Shown here: positions 1 through 7,876 of the stretch, piece by piece
Layout: each line of letters opens with the position of its first letter
Numbering within the stretch: position 1 is the first letter of the stretch
Assembly: GCA_030372985.1 (NCBI GenBank)
Contig: JAUCQB010000177.1
Coordinates: 1-34,929, forward strand
Length of the DNA: 34,929 bases
Source of the DNA: Phycisphaerae bacterium
GTDB taxonomy: Bacteria > Planctomycetota > Phycisphaerae > UBA1845 > PWPN01
Direction: 5' to 3'
Notes under the pieces: model-generated
The model's input: the letters and a program-made list of their open reading frames with translations, nothing else
Database searches by the model: none
What the model was told of the DNA's origin: nothing
Made by a program: the position numbers and the translations under genes

Positions 1-402
1 GGGGGTGGGGAGAAGACCCGACTCGGGGGCCGTTGGAGCGGGCGATGAAGTCGGGGCAGGGGGTATCGGCTGACTGCCTGGGGGAAGACCGTCACCTTCG
101 AGAGTGGAGGTTGCCGCAGCAGGCGCGGAAACCGGCGTCGCACGGGCGTCAGGGGGCGTGCCGTCGATCCAGGACGCCACCTGACCGGCGATCATCCAGC
201 ATAGAAGCTGGCTGACCACGCAGAACCACAGCCAGACGGGGGTGAGGCGGTTGAGGCGGATGGGCGAGCCTCGGAGGGGGCTGCGACGACCGCCTTGCCA
301 CCAGATGGTCGCCAATGCCGCGAGAACCAGCCCGCCTGCAATGAGCAGGCTGATGTCGATGATTTGCATCGCGTCTGTTGAGAGCATGGCAAGAACGGCC
401 AT
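1..402 (-). CDS. membrane protein, N-terminal part (runs off left edge)
   Basis: An open frame of 134 codons starts at ATG 402 and reaches base 1 with no stop, so the 3' end lies outside the window. The protein begins MAVLAMLSTDAMQ and has two hydrophobic segments, at about residues 15-35 and 54-78, separated by a basic RR-containing stretch. A Pro/Ala/Ser-rich linker follows from about residue 87. A purine-rich GAAGAGA precedes the ATG. Third positions are mostly G or C, like the neighbouring genes, which supports real coding. I do not recognise the family. Planctomycete CPBP-type membrane proteases can have such an N-terminus, but the diagnostic part is missing. The gene diverges from trpC. 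Confidence 0.7.
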   Translation of the reverse strand, partial: MAVLAMLSTDAMQIIDISLLIAGGLVLAALATIWWQGGRRSPLRGSPIRLNRLTPVWLWFCVVSQLLCWMIAGQVASWIDGTPPDARATPVSAPAAATSTLEGDGLPPGSQPIPPAPTSSPAPTAPESGLLPTP

Positions 403-436
403 GATGAGTCTCTTCGAATCTTTCTGCCCGATCGCG

Positions 437-606
437 TACAATGCCGCTCAGAGCATGTGTGAAAGCCGTCGCAAGCATTTGGCAGGACAGCGCCGAGGTC
501 GCCGCGACGACCGAGACCTGCCGCATTGTTGAGCTCGGGCCGGCAGGTCTTTGCCCTGCTTCGTACTCTGGGACTTCAGAGGGCTCCGACCGCGCCCTGC
601 CTTTTT
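437..606 (+). promoter_or_regulatory. trpC leader: possible promoter and attenuator-like stems
   Basis: A TACAAT box lies at 437-442, with only a weak -35. Downstream, AGACCTGCCG (514-523) is perfectly complementary to CGGCAGGTCT (541-550). A weak 5-bp stem, AGGGC (580-584) with GCCCT (594-598), is followed three bases later by five T (602-606). GGCAGG (542-547) can instead pair with CCTGCC (596-601), which would break the terminator-like stem. This is the geometry of an attenuator or riboswitch platform. A 25-codon ORF at 455-532 crosses the first stem arm but has no Trp codons. The function is inferred. Confidence 0.4.
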
Positions 607-675
607 CACACGCGTTCTCAGCAAACGAGCCTTCTCGGCATGCCAGCCGCCGGTGCAGGCACAGGAGTTCCGGAC

Positions 676-1497
676 GTGGGCAATATATTGGATCGGATCG
701 TCGAAACCAAGCGTGGTGAAGTCGCGGTGGCCAAAGTGCGCCGGCCGCTGAGTGAGCTGAAGGCGGCCTTGCGCGACGTTGCCCCGCCGCGCAATTTTCT
801 CCGGGCCGTGTCCAAGACTCCAACGAGGGGCGTCAATCTGATTGCCGAGATCAAGAAGAAATCGCCCTCGGCCGGACTGATCAGAGCTGATTTCGATCCT
901 GTCGATCTGGCCCGCGTCTACCATTCGGTCGGGGCCGACGCCTTGAGTGTGCTGACCGATCGGATCTATTTTGAAGGTTATCTGGGCTTCATCGCCCAGG
1001 TCAAGGAAGCCGTGCCCATCCCCGTGTTGCGCAAGGACTTCATTATCGACGAGTACCAGCTTTATGAGGCTCGTGCGGCCGGAGCCGACGCGATTCTGCT
1101 GATCGGCGAGGTGCTCCCGCCCGCTCGGCTCGCTGACCTGCTGGAGCTGGCTTACGAACTCGGTCTGACGAGCTTGGTTGAAGTCCACGAAGCCGAGACG
1201 CTGGCGAAGCTCCAGGCGGTCGTCGGTTTTCCGAACAAGAAGCGCAGCCTCCTGGGCATCAACAATCGTGACCTGAAGATCCAGAAAACGGACCTGTCCA
1301 CCACGGAGACGCTGGCGAAGCAGATTGGCAAAGACGTGGTACTCGTGTCCGAGAGCGGCATCAAGACGAAAGCAGACGTCGAGCGGCTGGTCCAGGCTGG
1401 AGCTCGCGCGTTGCTGATCGGCGAGACCTTCATGCGGTCGCCCGACATCGCCGCCAAGGTGGCCGAACTGCTGGGGCCAGTGCCGGTCACACGTTGA
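676..1497 (+). CDS. trpC: indole-3-glycerol phosphate synthase
   Basis: TrpC closes the ring of carboxyphenylamino-deoxyribulose phosphate to indole-3-glycerol phosphate in tryptophan synthesis. It is a cytoplasmic TIM barrel. I chose GTG 676 because AGGAG (663-667) sits 8 bases upstream and the product (273 aa, VGNILDRIVETK) has the family's usual length. An in-frame ATG at 640 would add 12 residues. Family active-site residues are visible: E58/K60 in EIKKKSPS, K120 in VLRKDF, E169 in LVEVH, N196/N197 in GINNRD, and E226/S227 in VSESG. No other trp gene is in the window. The stop overlaps the end of the convergent ychF by 11 bp. Confidence 0.95.
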   Translation: MGNILDRIVETKRGEVAVAKVRRPLSELKAALRDVAPPRNFLRAVSKTPTRGVNLIAEIKKKSPSAGLIRADFDPVDLARVYHSVGADALSVLTDRIYFEGYLGFIAQVKEAVPIPVLRKDFIIDEYQLYEARAAGADAILLIGEVLPPARLADLLELAYELGLTSLVEVHEAETLAKLQAVVGFPNKKRSLLGINNRDLKIQKTDLSTTETLAKQIGKDVVLVSESGIKTKADVERLVQAGARALLIGETFMRSPDIAAKVAELLGPVPVTR

Positions 1498-2551
1498 ACC
1501 GGAAGTTGATCACGTCGCCGTCCTGGACGATGTAGGTTTTGCCTTCGAGACGGACCTTGCCCGCGGCCTTGGCTCCCTTCATGTCGCCGGCGGCGTGCAG
1601 GTCGTTATACGCCACCGTTTCGGCACGGATGAATCCCCGGGCGATATCGGTATGAATCTTGCTTGCCGCCTCGACGGCGTCACTGCCTTTCTTAATCGAC
1701 CAGGCCCGCACTTCGTCATCGCCCACGGTCAGAAATGATACCAGCCCCACGGCGTCATAGCAGACCCTGATCAGCCGGTCCTTGGCCGGTTCACTGACGC
1801 CGAGATCTTCGAGGAATGCTTTGCGGTCTTCGGGTGGCAGTTCGGCGATCTCGGCCTCGGTCTCGGCGCAGAGGGCGATGGTTGCCTTTGCCTGCGGCCA
1901 CTCGAACGGCGCCGGTTTGGCGGCCTGGTTTTCGTTGACGTTGATGACCGCGATCAGAGGCAGTTCGGTCAGGAACTGGTAACCGGAAAGTGTCTTGCGT
2001 TCCTCATCGGTTTCGATGATCGAGGAGATGGGCTTTTCGTTTTCCAGCGCTTCCTGACATCGCTTCATGAGCGCCAGTTCGCGTTTTTCCTGCTCGTGGC
2101 TTTTGGTGGGTTTGGTGAGAGCCTTCTCGATCTTTTCGATCCGGTTCATGACCGCTTCGAGGTCGCAGAAGATCAACTCGGCGACCAGTTCATCGAGGTC
2201 GGCGCGGGCGTCGACGCGGTCGCGGTAGGGGGGGACGGTGGAGCTTTCAAACGCCCGCACGACGGCTACCAGGGCATCGGCCTGCCGAATGTGGGGGAGG
2301 CTCTTGCGGAACTCCGCCTGTTGCTGGGCGGTTTCGTGGCTGAACCCGGGCACATCCAGGCAGTCGATCGTCGCTTCGACCAGCTTCTTGGGTTTGTACA
2401 GGTTGAAGAGCCAGTGCAGGCGCTGGTCGGGCACCTTCACCACTGCCATGTGCTCGCCTAGTCCCGGGTGGCTCGATGCCGCCTGTCCCGTGACCGCCCG
2501 AAACAAGGTTGACTTGCCGCTCAATGGCGGGCCGACGAACGCGATTTTCAT
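1487..2551 (-). CDS. ychF: YchF/Obg-like P-loop ATPase
   Basis: This is a cytoplasmic TRAFAC P-loop NTPase of the YchF/OLA1 type. The family prefers ATP, binds ribosomes and is linked to translation and stress responses. The 354-aa length is close to the usual ~363. Motifs in order are GPPLSGKST (residues 7-15), DVPG, and NVNEN, the NxxE motif that replaces NKxD in this family. A helical hairpin domain lies around 120-190, and a C-terminal TGS domain ends in a run near VQDGDVINFRF. Start ATG 2551 follows AGGAG. A minus-strand promoter lies at 2589-2616. The 3' end overlaps trpC on the opposite strand. Confidence 0.95.
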   Translation of the reverse strand: MKIAFVGPPLSGKSTLFRAVTGQAASSHPGLGEHMAVVKVPDQRLHWLFNLYKPKKLVEATIDCLDVPGFSHETAQQQAEFRKSLPHIRQADALVAVVRAFESSTVPPYRDRVDARADLDELVAELIFCDLEAVMNRIEKIEKALTKPTKSHEQEKRELALMKRCQEALENEKPISSIIETDEERKTLSGYQFLTELPLIAVINVNENQAAKPAPFEWPQAKATIALCAETEAEIAELPPEDRKAFLEDLGVSEPAKDRLIRVCYDAVGLVSFLTVGDDEVRAWSIKKGSDAVEAASKIHTDIARGFIRAETVAYNDLHAAGDMKGAKAAGKVRLEGKTYIVQDGDVINFRFNV

Positions 2552-2588
2552 TGCAGCTCCTGGTTTCGAAGGGACCGTCGGAGCGGCG

Positions 2589-2616
2589 ATTGTATATCTC
2601 CCAGCAATGCGGTCAA
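2589..2616 (-). promoter_or_regulatory. sigma70-type promoter for ychF
   Basis: On the minus strand, TTGACC (2616-2611) and TACAAT (2594-2589) are separated by 16 bases, about 40 bases upstream of the ychF ATG. It matches the consensus well. It lies between ychF and the divergent sulfatase. Confidence 0.6.
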
Positions 2617-2702
2617 CCCGCCGCTTTCACCCCGGCCGTGAGGTGGTTACGATCGTTTCTGCCCTTGGGCAAAGCAGGCCGGCAGACGATGGAGGACAAG
2701 CG

Positions 2703-4103
2703 ATGAGTCGAAAGCCGCGGATGGTGATGATCGTTGTTTCCGCACTGGCTGCGACGTCCCAGGCAGTGGCGGCTCCGGGCAATAGGACGAACCTCGTTCT
2801 GATCATGACCGACGACCAGGGGGCCTGGTCGATGGGCTGTTACGGCAATCCGGAGGCCCGCACGCCTGTCCTGGACAAGATGGCCGCCGGCGGTGTTCGC
2901 ATGACGCGGGCATTCGCCACGACGCCCGTCTGTTCGCCCAGCCGCGCGACGTACTTCACCGGACGGATTCCCTCTCAGCACGGCATCCACGACTGGATCA
3001 AGCACGAAAACATGGGGCCTCGGGCGCGATACTGCCTGCCTCGCGAGAAACAGATCAGCGAGGTCCTTGCCGAAGCCGGCTACGTCTGCGGCCTGTCGGG
3101 CAAGTGGCACCTGGGCGACAGCCTGCATGCCCGTGCCGGCTACACGTTCTGGTACGCGATGCCGCAGGGCGGCAGCCAGTACAACGACGCCGAGATGATC
3201 TGGCAGGAAAAGGTCGTCAAAACCCAGGGCTACGTGACCGACCGTATCACCGACAAAGCCATTGAGTTTCTCAACGCCAACCGCGAGCGGCCATTCTTCC
3301 TCAACGTCCAGTACAACGCCCCGCACAGTCCATACACCGGCCAGCCCAAGGAACTCGTCGACCTGTTTGCCGATGTCGCGTTCGCGTCAATCCCGAAGCT
3401 GCCGCTGCATCCGTGGGCATCTTCAGGTCTGACACGCATTCATAACCAGCGCGAGCCGCTCGAGCAGTACTTTGCCGCCTGCTCCGGAGTGGACCGGGCC
3501 GTGGGTCGCCTGCTGGCGGAGCTCGACAGGCTGGGTCTGACCCGTGACACGCTCGTCGTCTACACCAGCGACCAGGGTTTCTGCACCGGTCACCACGGTT
3601 TCTGGGGCAAGGGCAACGGCACCAACCCGCGCAACGCCTACGACACCTCGCTGCAAATGCCGATGATATTCAGTCATCCGGGGCTGCTTCCGGCCGGAAC
3701 GACCGTGGGCGCGATGGTGAGTGCGTATGACTTCATGCCCACGGTGCTCGATTACCTGGGAGTGAAGCCCCCGGCCGACCGGAACCTGCCCGGCCGCAGC
3801 TTTGCCCCCATGCTCCGCGGCGAGAGGCAGCCGGATTGGCCCGACGCCGTTTTCGGCGAATATGGCCAGCTTCGTTTCATCCGCACGGCCGATCACAAGT
3901 ACGTCCACCGGGCCAACGGCGGCCCGTTCGAGCTGTACGACCTGGCCAAAGACCCGGACGAGACCAACAACCTGGTCGATCGGCCCGAGCATCGAAAGCT
4001 GCGAAACGCACTCCGAAAACGCATGTTCGACTGGTTTGAGCAATACGCGGATTCCGGCGCCGACCCCGTGGGGCAGGAGTACATTCGCCCGGACGACCGG
4101 TGA
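2703..4103 (+). CDS. secreted type I sulfatase
   Basis: This alkaline-phosphatase-superfamily S1 sulfatase should hydrolyse sulfate esters, probably of a polysaccharide, outside the cytoplasm. It has 466 aa. ATG 2703 is supported by GGAGG at 2691-2695. A signal peptide spans residues 1-24 (cut after QAVAA). Metal-binding D37/D38 are in MTDDQG. The formylglycine site is C77 in CSPSR, followed by the usual TGR and HG. GKWH lies near 140 and SDQGF near 310 gives further metal ligands. The C-terminal ELYDLAKDPDETNNL is the common sulfatase tail motif. The open frame continues upstream to 2238, but that part lies over ychF and is not needed. Substrate is not readable. No formylglycine-generating enzyme is in the window. 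Confidence 0.92.
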   Translation: MSRKPRMVMIVVSALAATSQAVAAPGNRTNLVLIMTDDQGAWSMGCYGNPEARTPVLDKMAAGGVRMTRAFATTPVCSPSRATYFTGRIPSQHGIHDWIKHENMGPRARYCLPREKQISEVLAEAGYVCGLSGKWHLGDSLHARAGYTFWYAMPQGGSQYNDAEMIWQEKVVKTQGYVTDRITDKAIEFLNANRERPFFLNVQYNAPHSPYTGQPKELVDLFADVAFASIPKLPLHPWASSGLTRIHNQREPLEQYFAACSGVDRAVGRLLAELDRLGLTRDTLVVYTSDQGFCTGHHGFWGKGNGTNPRNAYDTSLQMPMIFSHPGLLPAGTTVGAMVSAYDFMPTVLDYLGVKPPADRNLPGRSFAPMLRGERQPDWPDAVFGEYGQLRFIRTADHKYVHRANGGPFELYDLAKDPDETNNLVDRPEHRKLRNALRKRMFDWFEQYADSGADPVGQEYIRPDDR

Positions 4104-4176
4104 GCTCACCGCACCGGCAGGGCACGGTCGAAGCCGCCGGAGGCGACGAAGACCTGCCGCACCAGTCTGACCGGGG

Positions 4177-7100
4177 TCAGTTGGCGCAATCGGCGTTAAC
4201 CGGCACGCCCTCGCCGCTGTAACATCGCTGGAGGGCGCCGAAGTCTGTCTGGTCGACGTCGTTGTCGTCGTCGAGATCGGCTTTCGCACAATCCCCGTCG
4301 GCGAACGGAATGCCCGGTCCGGTGGCGCAGGCCTCGAAGGTGTCCAGATCGTCCTGGTCGACGTCGCCGTCGGTGTTGAAATCGACCGGGGCATGGTAGC
4401 CGCGCAAGACGACCAGCCTCACCCTGTTTGCCTCGTAGGAAACGTCGAATACCGGCTCGCCCATGATGGTGGGCAGGTCGTAGGTGTCGAACTCCTCCGA
4501 AACGCCGCCGGCCGCGTAGACGATGCTGTACGTATGTCCCAGTGGCGGCACGTATCCGTCGAGGATGCGAACCTTCAATGTACCGCCCAGGGTGGCGGTG
4601 TCATCCCCGTCCCACAGGTTGATCTCGCTAACGCTGTCATCAGCCACATCGATGTGCAGCGTTCCACCGGAGGCCTGGACGTAGCTGCTCCACAGGGTCA
4701 GGCTTCGGGGGTCGCCGGCTTCGAGAGCGGCAGGGTGGATCAAGCCGGTCGAATTGGTCACCGGGCCGGTGAGTTCACCGTTGCCCTCGATGGTGCCGCC
4801 GAGGCTCAGGCTCGATGTCTCAAGGTGACCCCCCGACAGCGTCAGCGTACCGGGGGCGTGGATTGTCGTGCTGCCCGATGTCCACACCCCGCACTCGAAT
4901 CCGATCGACAGGCGGCCTGTATCGCCCACGTTACCGACCAGGTCGCCGCCGATCGCCAGCGGGCCATCGATGTCCCAGTAAGGAGAGCTCTCACCGGTCG
5001 GGCTGGAGAGCTGCACCTCACCCTGTGAGCCAGGCGTGCGGCCGATGACCCCGTACGTCGAGGTCAGGTCGCCGCCGGTCATCTCGATACGGCCGTTGCC
5101 CATCCAGCCGACCGTCAAGCCGCCGTCGGGCATGTCCCATCGGGAGCCGCCCTTGATCGTCACCAGGCCGGTGCCCCCTGCGCCTCGGCCGACGATGCCG
5201 GCGCTTTCACTGGGAGAAGCGTGTTTCCAGGAGACGACGTACCCGCCATTCTCGATGTTGAGCGTTCCACGGCCACCTGGGTCGGAGCCGAGAGAAATCT
5301 GGGCATTGCTCTCCAGCGTGGAAGCCGTCTCGCCATCCACGCCCGTGACCGTCAGCGTTCCGGCCGAACGGATGCCGATGAAAGTGAGGCCCTTGAAGTT
5401 GTCGCCCCAGTTGGGGTCTGCATTGGAACCATCGACGTAGATCATGGCCCCGTTGCTCACGATCGCCTCGCCCACGCCGTCACGACCGACTTCGAACTGG
5501 AAGCGGGAGAGCAGCAGAGAGTCCGAGCCATCAACCAGCAGGTCTGCTTCACCGCCGCCACCGCCGATCGTCGTGGAGTAGTCGGTGGTGACTTGGCCGC
5601 CGTTAGTGATGCTCAGCAGGTTGCCGGTGCCCTGCCGGCCCATCTCCATGCCGATGTAGCTGCCTTCGCCGTCGTAGCCGAGCACCTCCAGCAACGAGTC
5701 GGCTCCATCCACAATGACCTGGCTGTAACTGCCCTCTTCGGCGTTCGGGTCGGTGCCCACGATCACCGGCCCGGACACGAGGCCCCACGCGTCAGCCCAC
5801 AGCTCAAGGTCGCCCACTCCGCCGCGACCCACCGTGAGGCGCTGGTCGCACTGCAACGCCGGGATCGGAGTACCGGAACTATCGCGGCCAGGTCCATCCA
5901 GCACAACACTGCCCGTGGTGCCTGGGTTCTCCGCGAGATACATCTCGCCCCGATTGACCACCGATCCGCCGTCCCAGGTGGTCACGGAACCCCATCCGGC
6001 CTTCCCGACGATCAGGCTGACCTCCCAGCCGGACTGCAGTTCCCATTGCGATCCGTTGCCGGAAATGTCGGCCATTCCCGCAGACCCAGGGTTGCAGGCC
6101 ATGTCGCACTTGCCGGTCTCGGCCTTTGCCCCATTGGTTACAAACAGGTTGCCCTGCCCCTGATCGCCAAGGCCGAGCCAGCCGCCCGCCTGCCAGTAGG
6201 AGCGAACGTTGGGATCGGAGGGCTTGGTACCGTCAACGGTGATCACCCCCACCGAGTTGGCGAACTGGCCGACGAAACCGTGGCCGTGATGCACCCAGCC
6301 GCCGTCAACGACATTCAACGAGCCAACGCCCTGAGTCCCGACGCTGACACCGTGCGCATACACGGTGAACACCCCGTCCTCGCCGATGGTCAATTGCCCG
6401 TTTCCGTCGAGGCCGATCTCGACGTCCTTGGCGTCGACATGGCCGTCGATGATGGCCATGTTGGCCGTCGCGTTCGCGGTATTGCCGATGGTCAGAGAGG
6501 CTCGGTAAACGTCGTTCCATTCCCTGAGGATTGCGTAGTTCCAGCCATCCAGGTCAAAGACCATCTGATCGTCGGTGTTCTGACCCGACGGGGCGGTCAC
6601 CACGAGCCGGGCTGTCCGGTGGTCGTCGTCAAACAGGATGGTCTGGTCGGCGCCGCTCGGCGAATTGACAATCGCACGGCCATTCTCCCAGGGCGGACCT
6701 CCTGACGGGCTCCAGAACGAACTCTCAGCGAACAGTCCGCCATCAGGTCCAATCCATACGTAGTCGTCCGGCTCCGGCAGGAGGGTGAAGTCCAGCCGCA
6801 AGCGGGCATTCAAGGGGCCTGAGACGGGACCGTCGCTTTCGGCCGCCGCCCGGACGCCACCGTACCAGTGGTAGTCGTTTCCAGCGGTGAGCGTTCCGAC
6901 GAAGTACCAGATGCCCTCTTGGCCTTGGCCTGTGTATGCGAGGCCCTCAACGACCGCAAACATGTCAAAAGCGCGGCTGCCATCCGAAAGATAGGCTGGC
7001 ACCAACCCGTCGTCGTACTCCTGGACTGCCCAGATGGTGTACTCGTAATTCTTGTCCCTTGGCCGGACCCAGAACTGAAAGTAGCTGTGGCCTTGGCCAA

Positions 7101-7443
7101 AGACCTTGGAATAGCTCGTGTCAGTCAGCTCGGCCTGAAGACCACCGAGCGTCGCCTCGATGTACTGAGGGTCGGTGCTGTCAGGTGCGACCGACAGGTC
7201 CAGGTAGCTGCCCCCTCCGGCGGTGAGAGTGTTGGTGCTCAACTCGGCACTGTGGAGGTAGACATCCAGAGTGTCGTCGTAGATCTGCTCGACGAACGTC
7301 AACGTGTTGTCGGGGAGCAGGAAGCCGCCGGCCTCGGCCTGGGCGGAGAGGATTTCGTAACTGTAGGTTATGCTTGCCTGGGCCGAGATCGTCACCGTCA
7401 ACAACAACAGCATGGCCGCTGTCAGAGTGGATTTGGACTGCAT
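4177..7443 (-). CDS. secreted T5SS/PEP-CTERM-associated repeat protein with dockerin-like C-terminus
   Basis: This 1088-aa exported protein starts at ATG 7443 (MQSKSTLTAAML), after GGGGA at good spacing, with a signal peptide ending ISAQA. Residues ~25-220 form an N-terminal region of unknown fold. Residues ~330-900 hold many Gly-rich beta repeats with phrases such as LTVGRGGVGDLEL, FEVGRDGVGEAIV and VDGADSLLEV. These resemble the T5SS/PEP-CTERM-associated repeat and probably form a beta-helix. The last ~70 residues are a dockerin-like module with two EF-type loops (DFNTDGDVDQDD and DLDDDNDVDQTD) and four cysteines. It has no PEP-CTERM motif. The likely role is a surface or adhesive structural protein. 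A ~200-nt leader with its own promoter precedes it. Confidence 0.82.
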   Translation of the reverse strand: MQSKSTLTAAMLLLLTVTISAQASITYSYEILSAQAEAGGFLLPDNTLTFVEQIYDDTLDVYLHSAELSTNTLTAGGGSYLDLSVAPDSTDPQYIEATLGGLQAELTDTSYSKVFGQGHSYFQFWVRPRDKNYEYTIWAVQEYDDGLVPAYLSDGSRAFDMFAVVEGLAYTGQGQEGIWYFVGTLTAGNDYHWYGGVRAAAESDGPVSGPLNARLRLDFTLLPEPDDYVWIGPDGGLFAESSFWSPSGGPPWENGRAIVNSPSGADQTILFDDDHRTARLVVTAPSGQNTDDQMVFDLDGWNYAILREWNDVYRASLTIGNTANATANMAIIDGHVDAKDVEIGLDGNGQLTIGEDGVFTVYAHGVSVGTQGVGSLNVVDGGWVHHGHGFVGQFANSVGVITVDGTKPSDPNVRSYWQAGGWLGLGDQGQGNLFVTNGAKAETGKCDMACNPGSAGMADISGNGSQWELQSGWEVSLIVGKAGWGSVTTWDGGSVVNRGEMYLAENPGTTGSVVLDGPGRDSSGTPIPALQCDQRLTVGRGGVGDLELWADAWGLVSGPVIVGTDPNAEEGSYSQVIVDGADSLLEVLGYDGEGSYIGMEMGRQGTGNLLSITNGGQVTTDYSTTIGGGGGEADLLVDGSDSLLLSRFQFEVGRDGVGEAIVSNGAMIYVDGSNADPNWGDNFKGLTFIGIRSAGTLTVTGVDGETASTLESNAQISLGSDPGGRGTLNIENGGYVVSWKHASPSESAGIVGRGAGGTGLVTIKGGSRWDMPDGGLTVGWMGNGRIEMTGGDLTSTYGVIGRTPGSQGEVQLSSPTGESSPYWDIDGPLAIGGDLVGNVGDTGRLSIGFECGVWTSGSTTIHAPGTLTLSGGHLETSSLSLGGTIEGNGELTGPVTNSTGLIHPAALEAGDPRSLTLWSSYVQASGGTLHIDVADDSVSEINLWDGDDTATLGGTLKVRILDGYVPPLGHTYSIVYAAGGVSEEFDTYDLPTIMGEPVFDVSYEANRVRLVVLRGYHAPVDFNTDGDVDQDDLDTFEACATGPGIPFADGDCAKADLDDDNDVDQTDFGALQRCYSGEGVPVNADCAN

Positions 7444-7645
7444 GATTCTGTCCCCTTCCTCGCATGTGACCTGCGACTGTGAGGTGTGCGGGCCAGTTGT
7501 GCCGCGTCCACGCAGGATTCCGTGCCGTCTCAACCGACCGATCGCCTTTGGCGCGGGTAAGTCATCTTTTACCCGATGTGCAACTGATACGAGCAACCCC
7601 TCCCGAACTCGGTAGTCCTCGGGATCGGCAATGGGGTCAATATGC
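7444..7645 (-). promoter_or_regulatory. long structured 5' leader of the repeat protein gene
   Basis: From the promoter at 7652-7680 the transcript would carry about 200 untranslated bases. Visible pairings on the minus strand are CAGTTG with CAACTG enclosing ~85 bases, GGGTAA with TTACCC, CGCC-aaa-GGCG, CATC with GATG (which competes with GGGTAA/TTACCC), and CACG with CGTG. Nested and competing stems under one closing helix look like a riboswitch or other cis-acting RNA. I could not match it to a known class; it lacks the core of c-di-GMP-I, TPP, cobalamin or glycine riboswitches. Confidence 0.4.
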
Positions 7646-7651
7646 TATTGT

Positions 7652-7680
7652 ATTGTACGGATTCCTTGCACGTGCTGCAA
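7652..7680 (-). promoter_or_regulatory. sigma70-type promoter for the repeat protein gene
   Basis: TTGCAG (7680-7675) and TACAAT (7657-7652) on the minus strand are 17 bases apart. This predicts a start near 7645. The rest of the gap up to 7876 shows no gene. Confidence 0.5.
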
Positions 7681-7876
7681 GGGGGTGCTCAGAGGAAATC
7701 ATGAGTTCTGGAAAAGTCGCATCCTCATGCTGTAGATGAGCTTACGGCAACCGAATCGAGGTCGCAATCGGTGCGATCTGGACGTTCTGATGCGGCTCAT
7801 TGACCTAGAAACGATTGGGCACTCATCGCATTGACCCGCCGGCCGCATCGAGTCGTATCGTAACACGACGGAGTAA

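Noticed and set aside
2238..2702. N-terminal extension of the first sulfatase by 155 codons
   Set aside because: It lies over ychF and its promoter, lacks a ribosome site, and the ATG at 2703 has GGAGG and a signal peptide.
4098..4112. GGTGAGCTCACC palindrome over the sulfatase stop codon as a terminator
   Set aside because: There is no loop and no T-run; it is a short palindrome likely by chance.
4393..6705. Long plus-strand frames opposite the repeat protein (e.g. 5221-6705)
   Set aside because: They are antisense shadows of a gene with strong family features. No ribosome sites or recognisable domains.
7443..7645. c-di-GMP-I riboswitch in the leader
   Set aside because: A loose GCACA..GGGTAAA similarity exists, but the GNRA loop, receptor and conserved GACGCAAAGCC core are missing.
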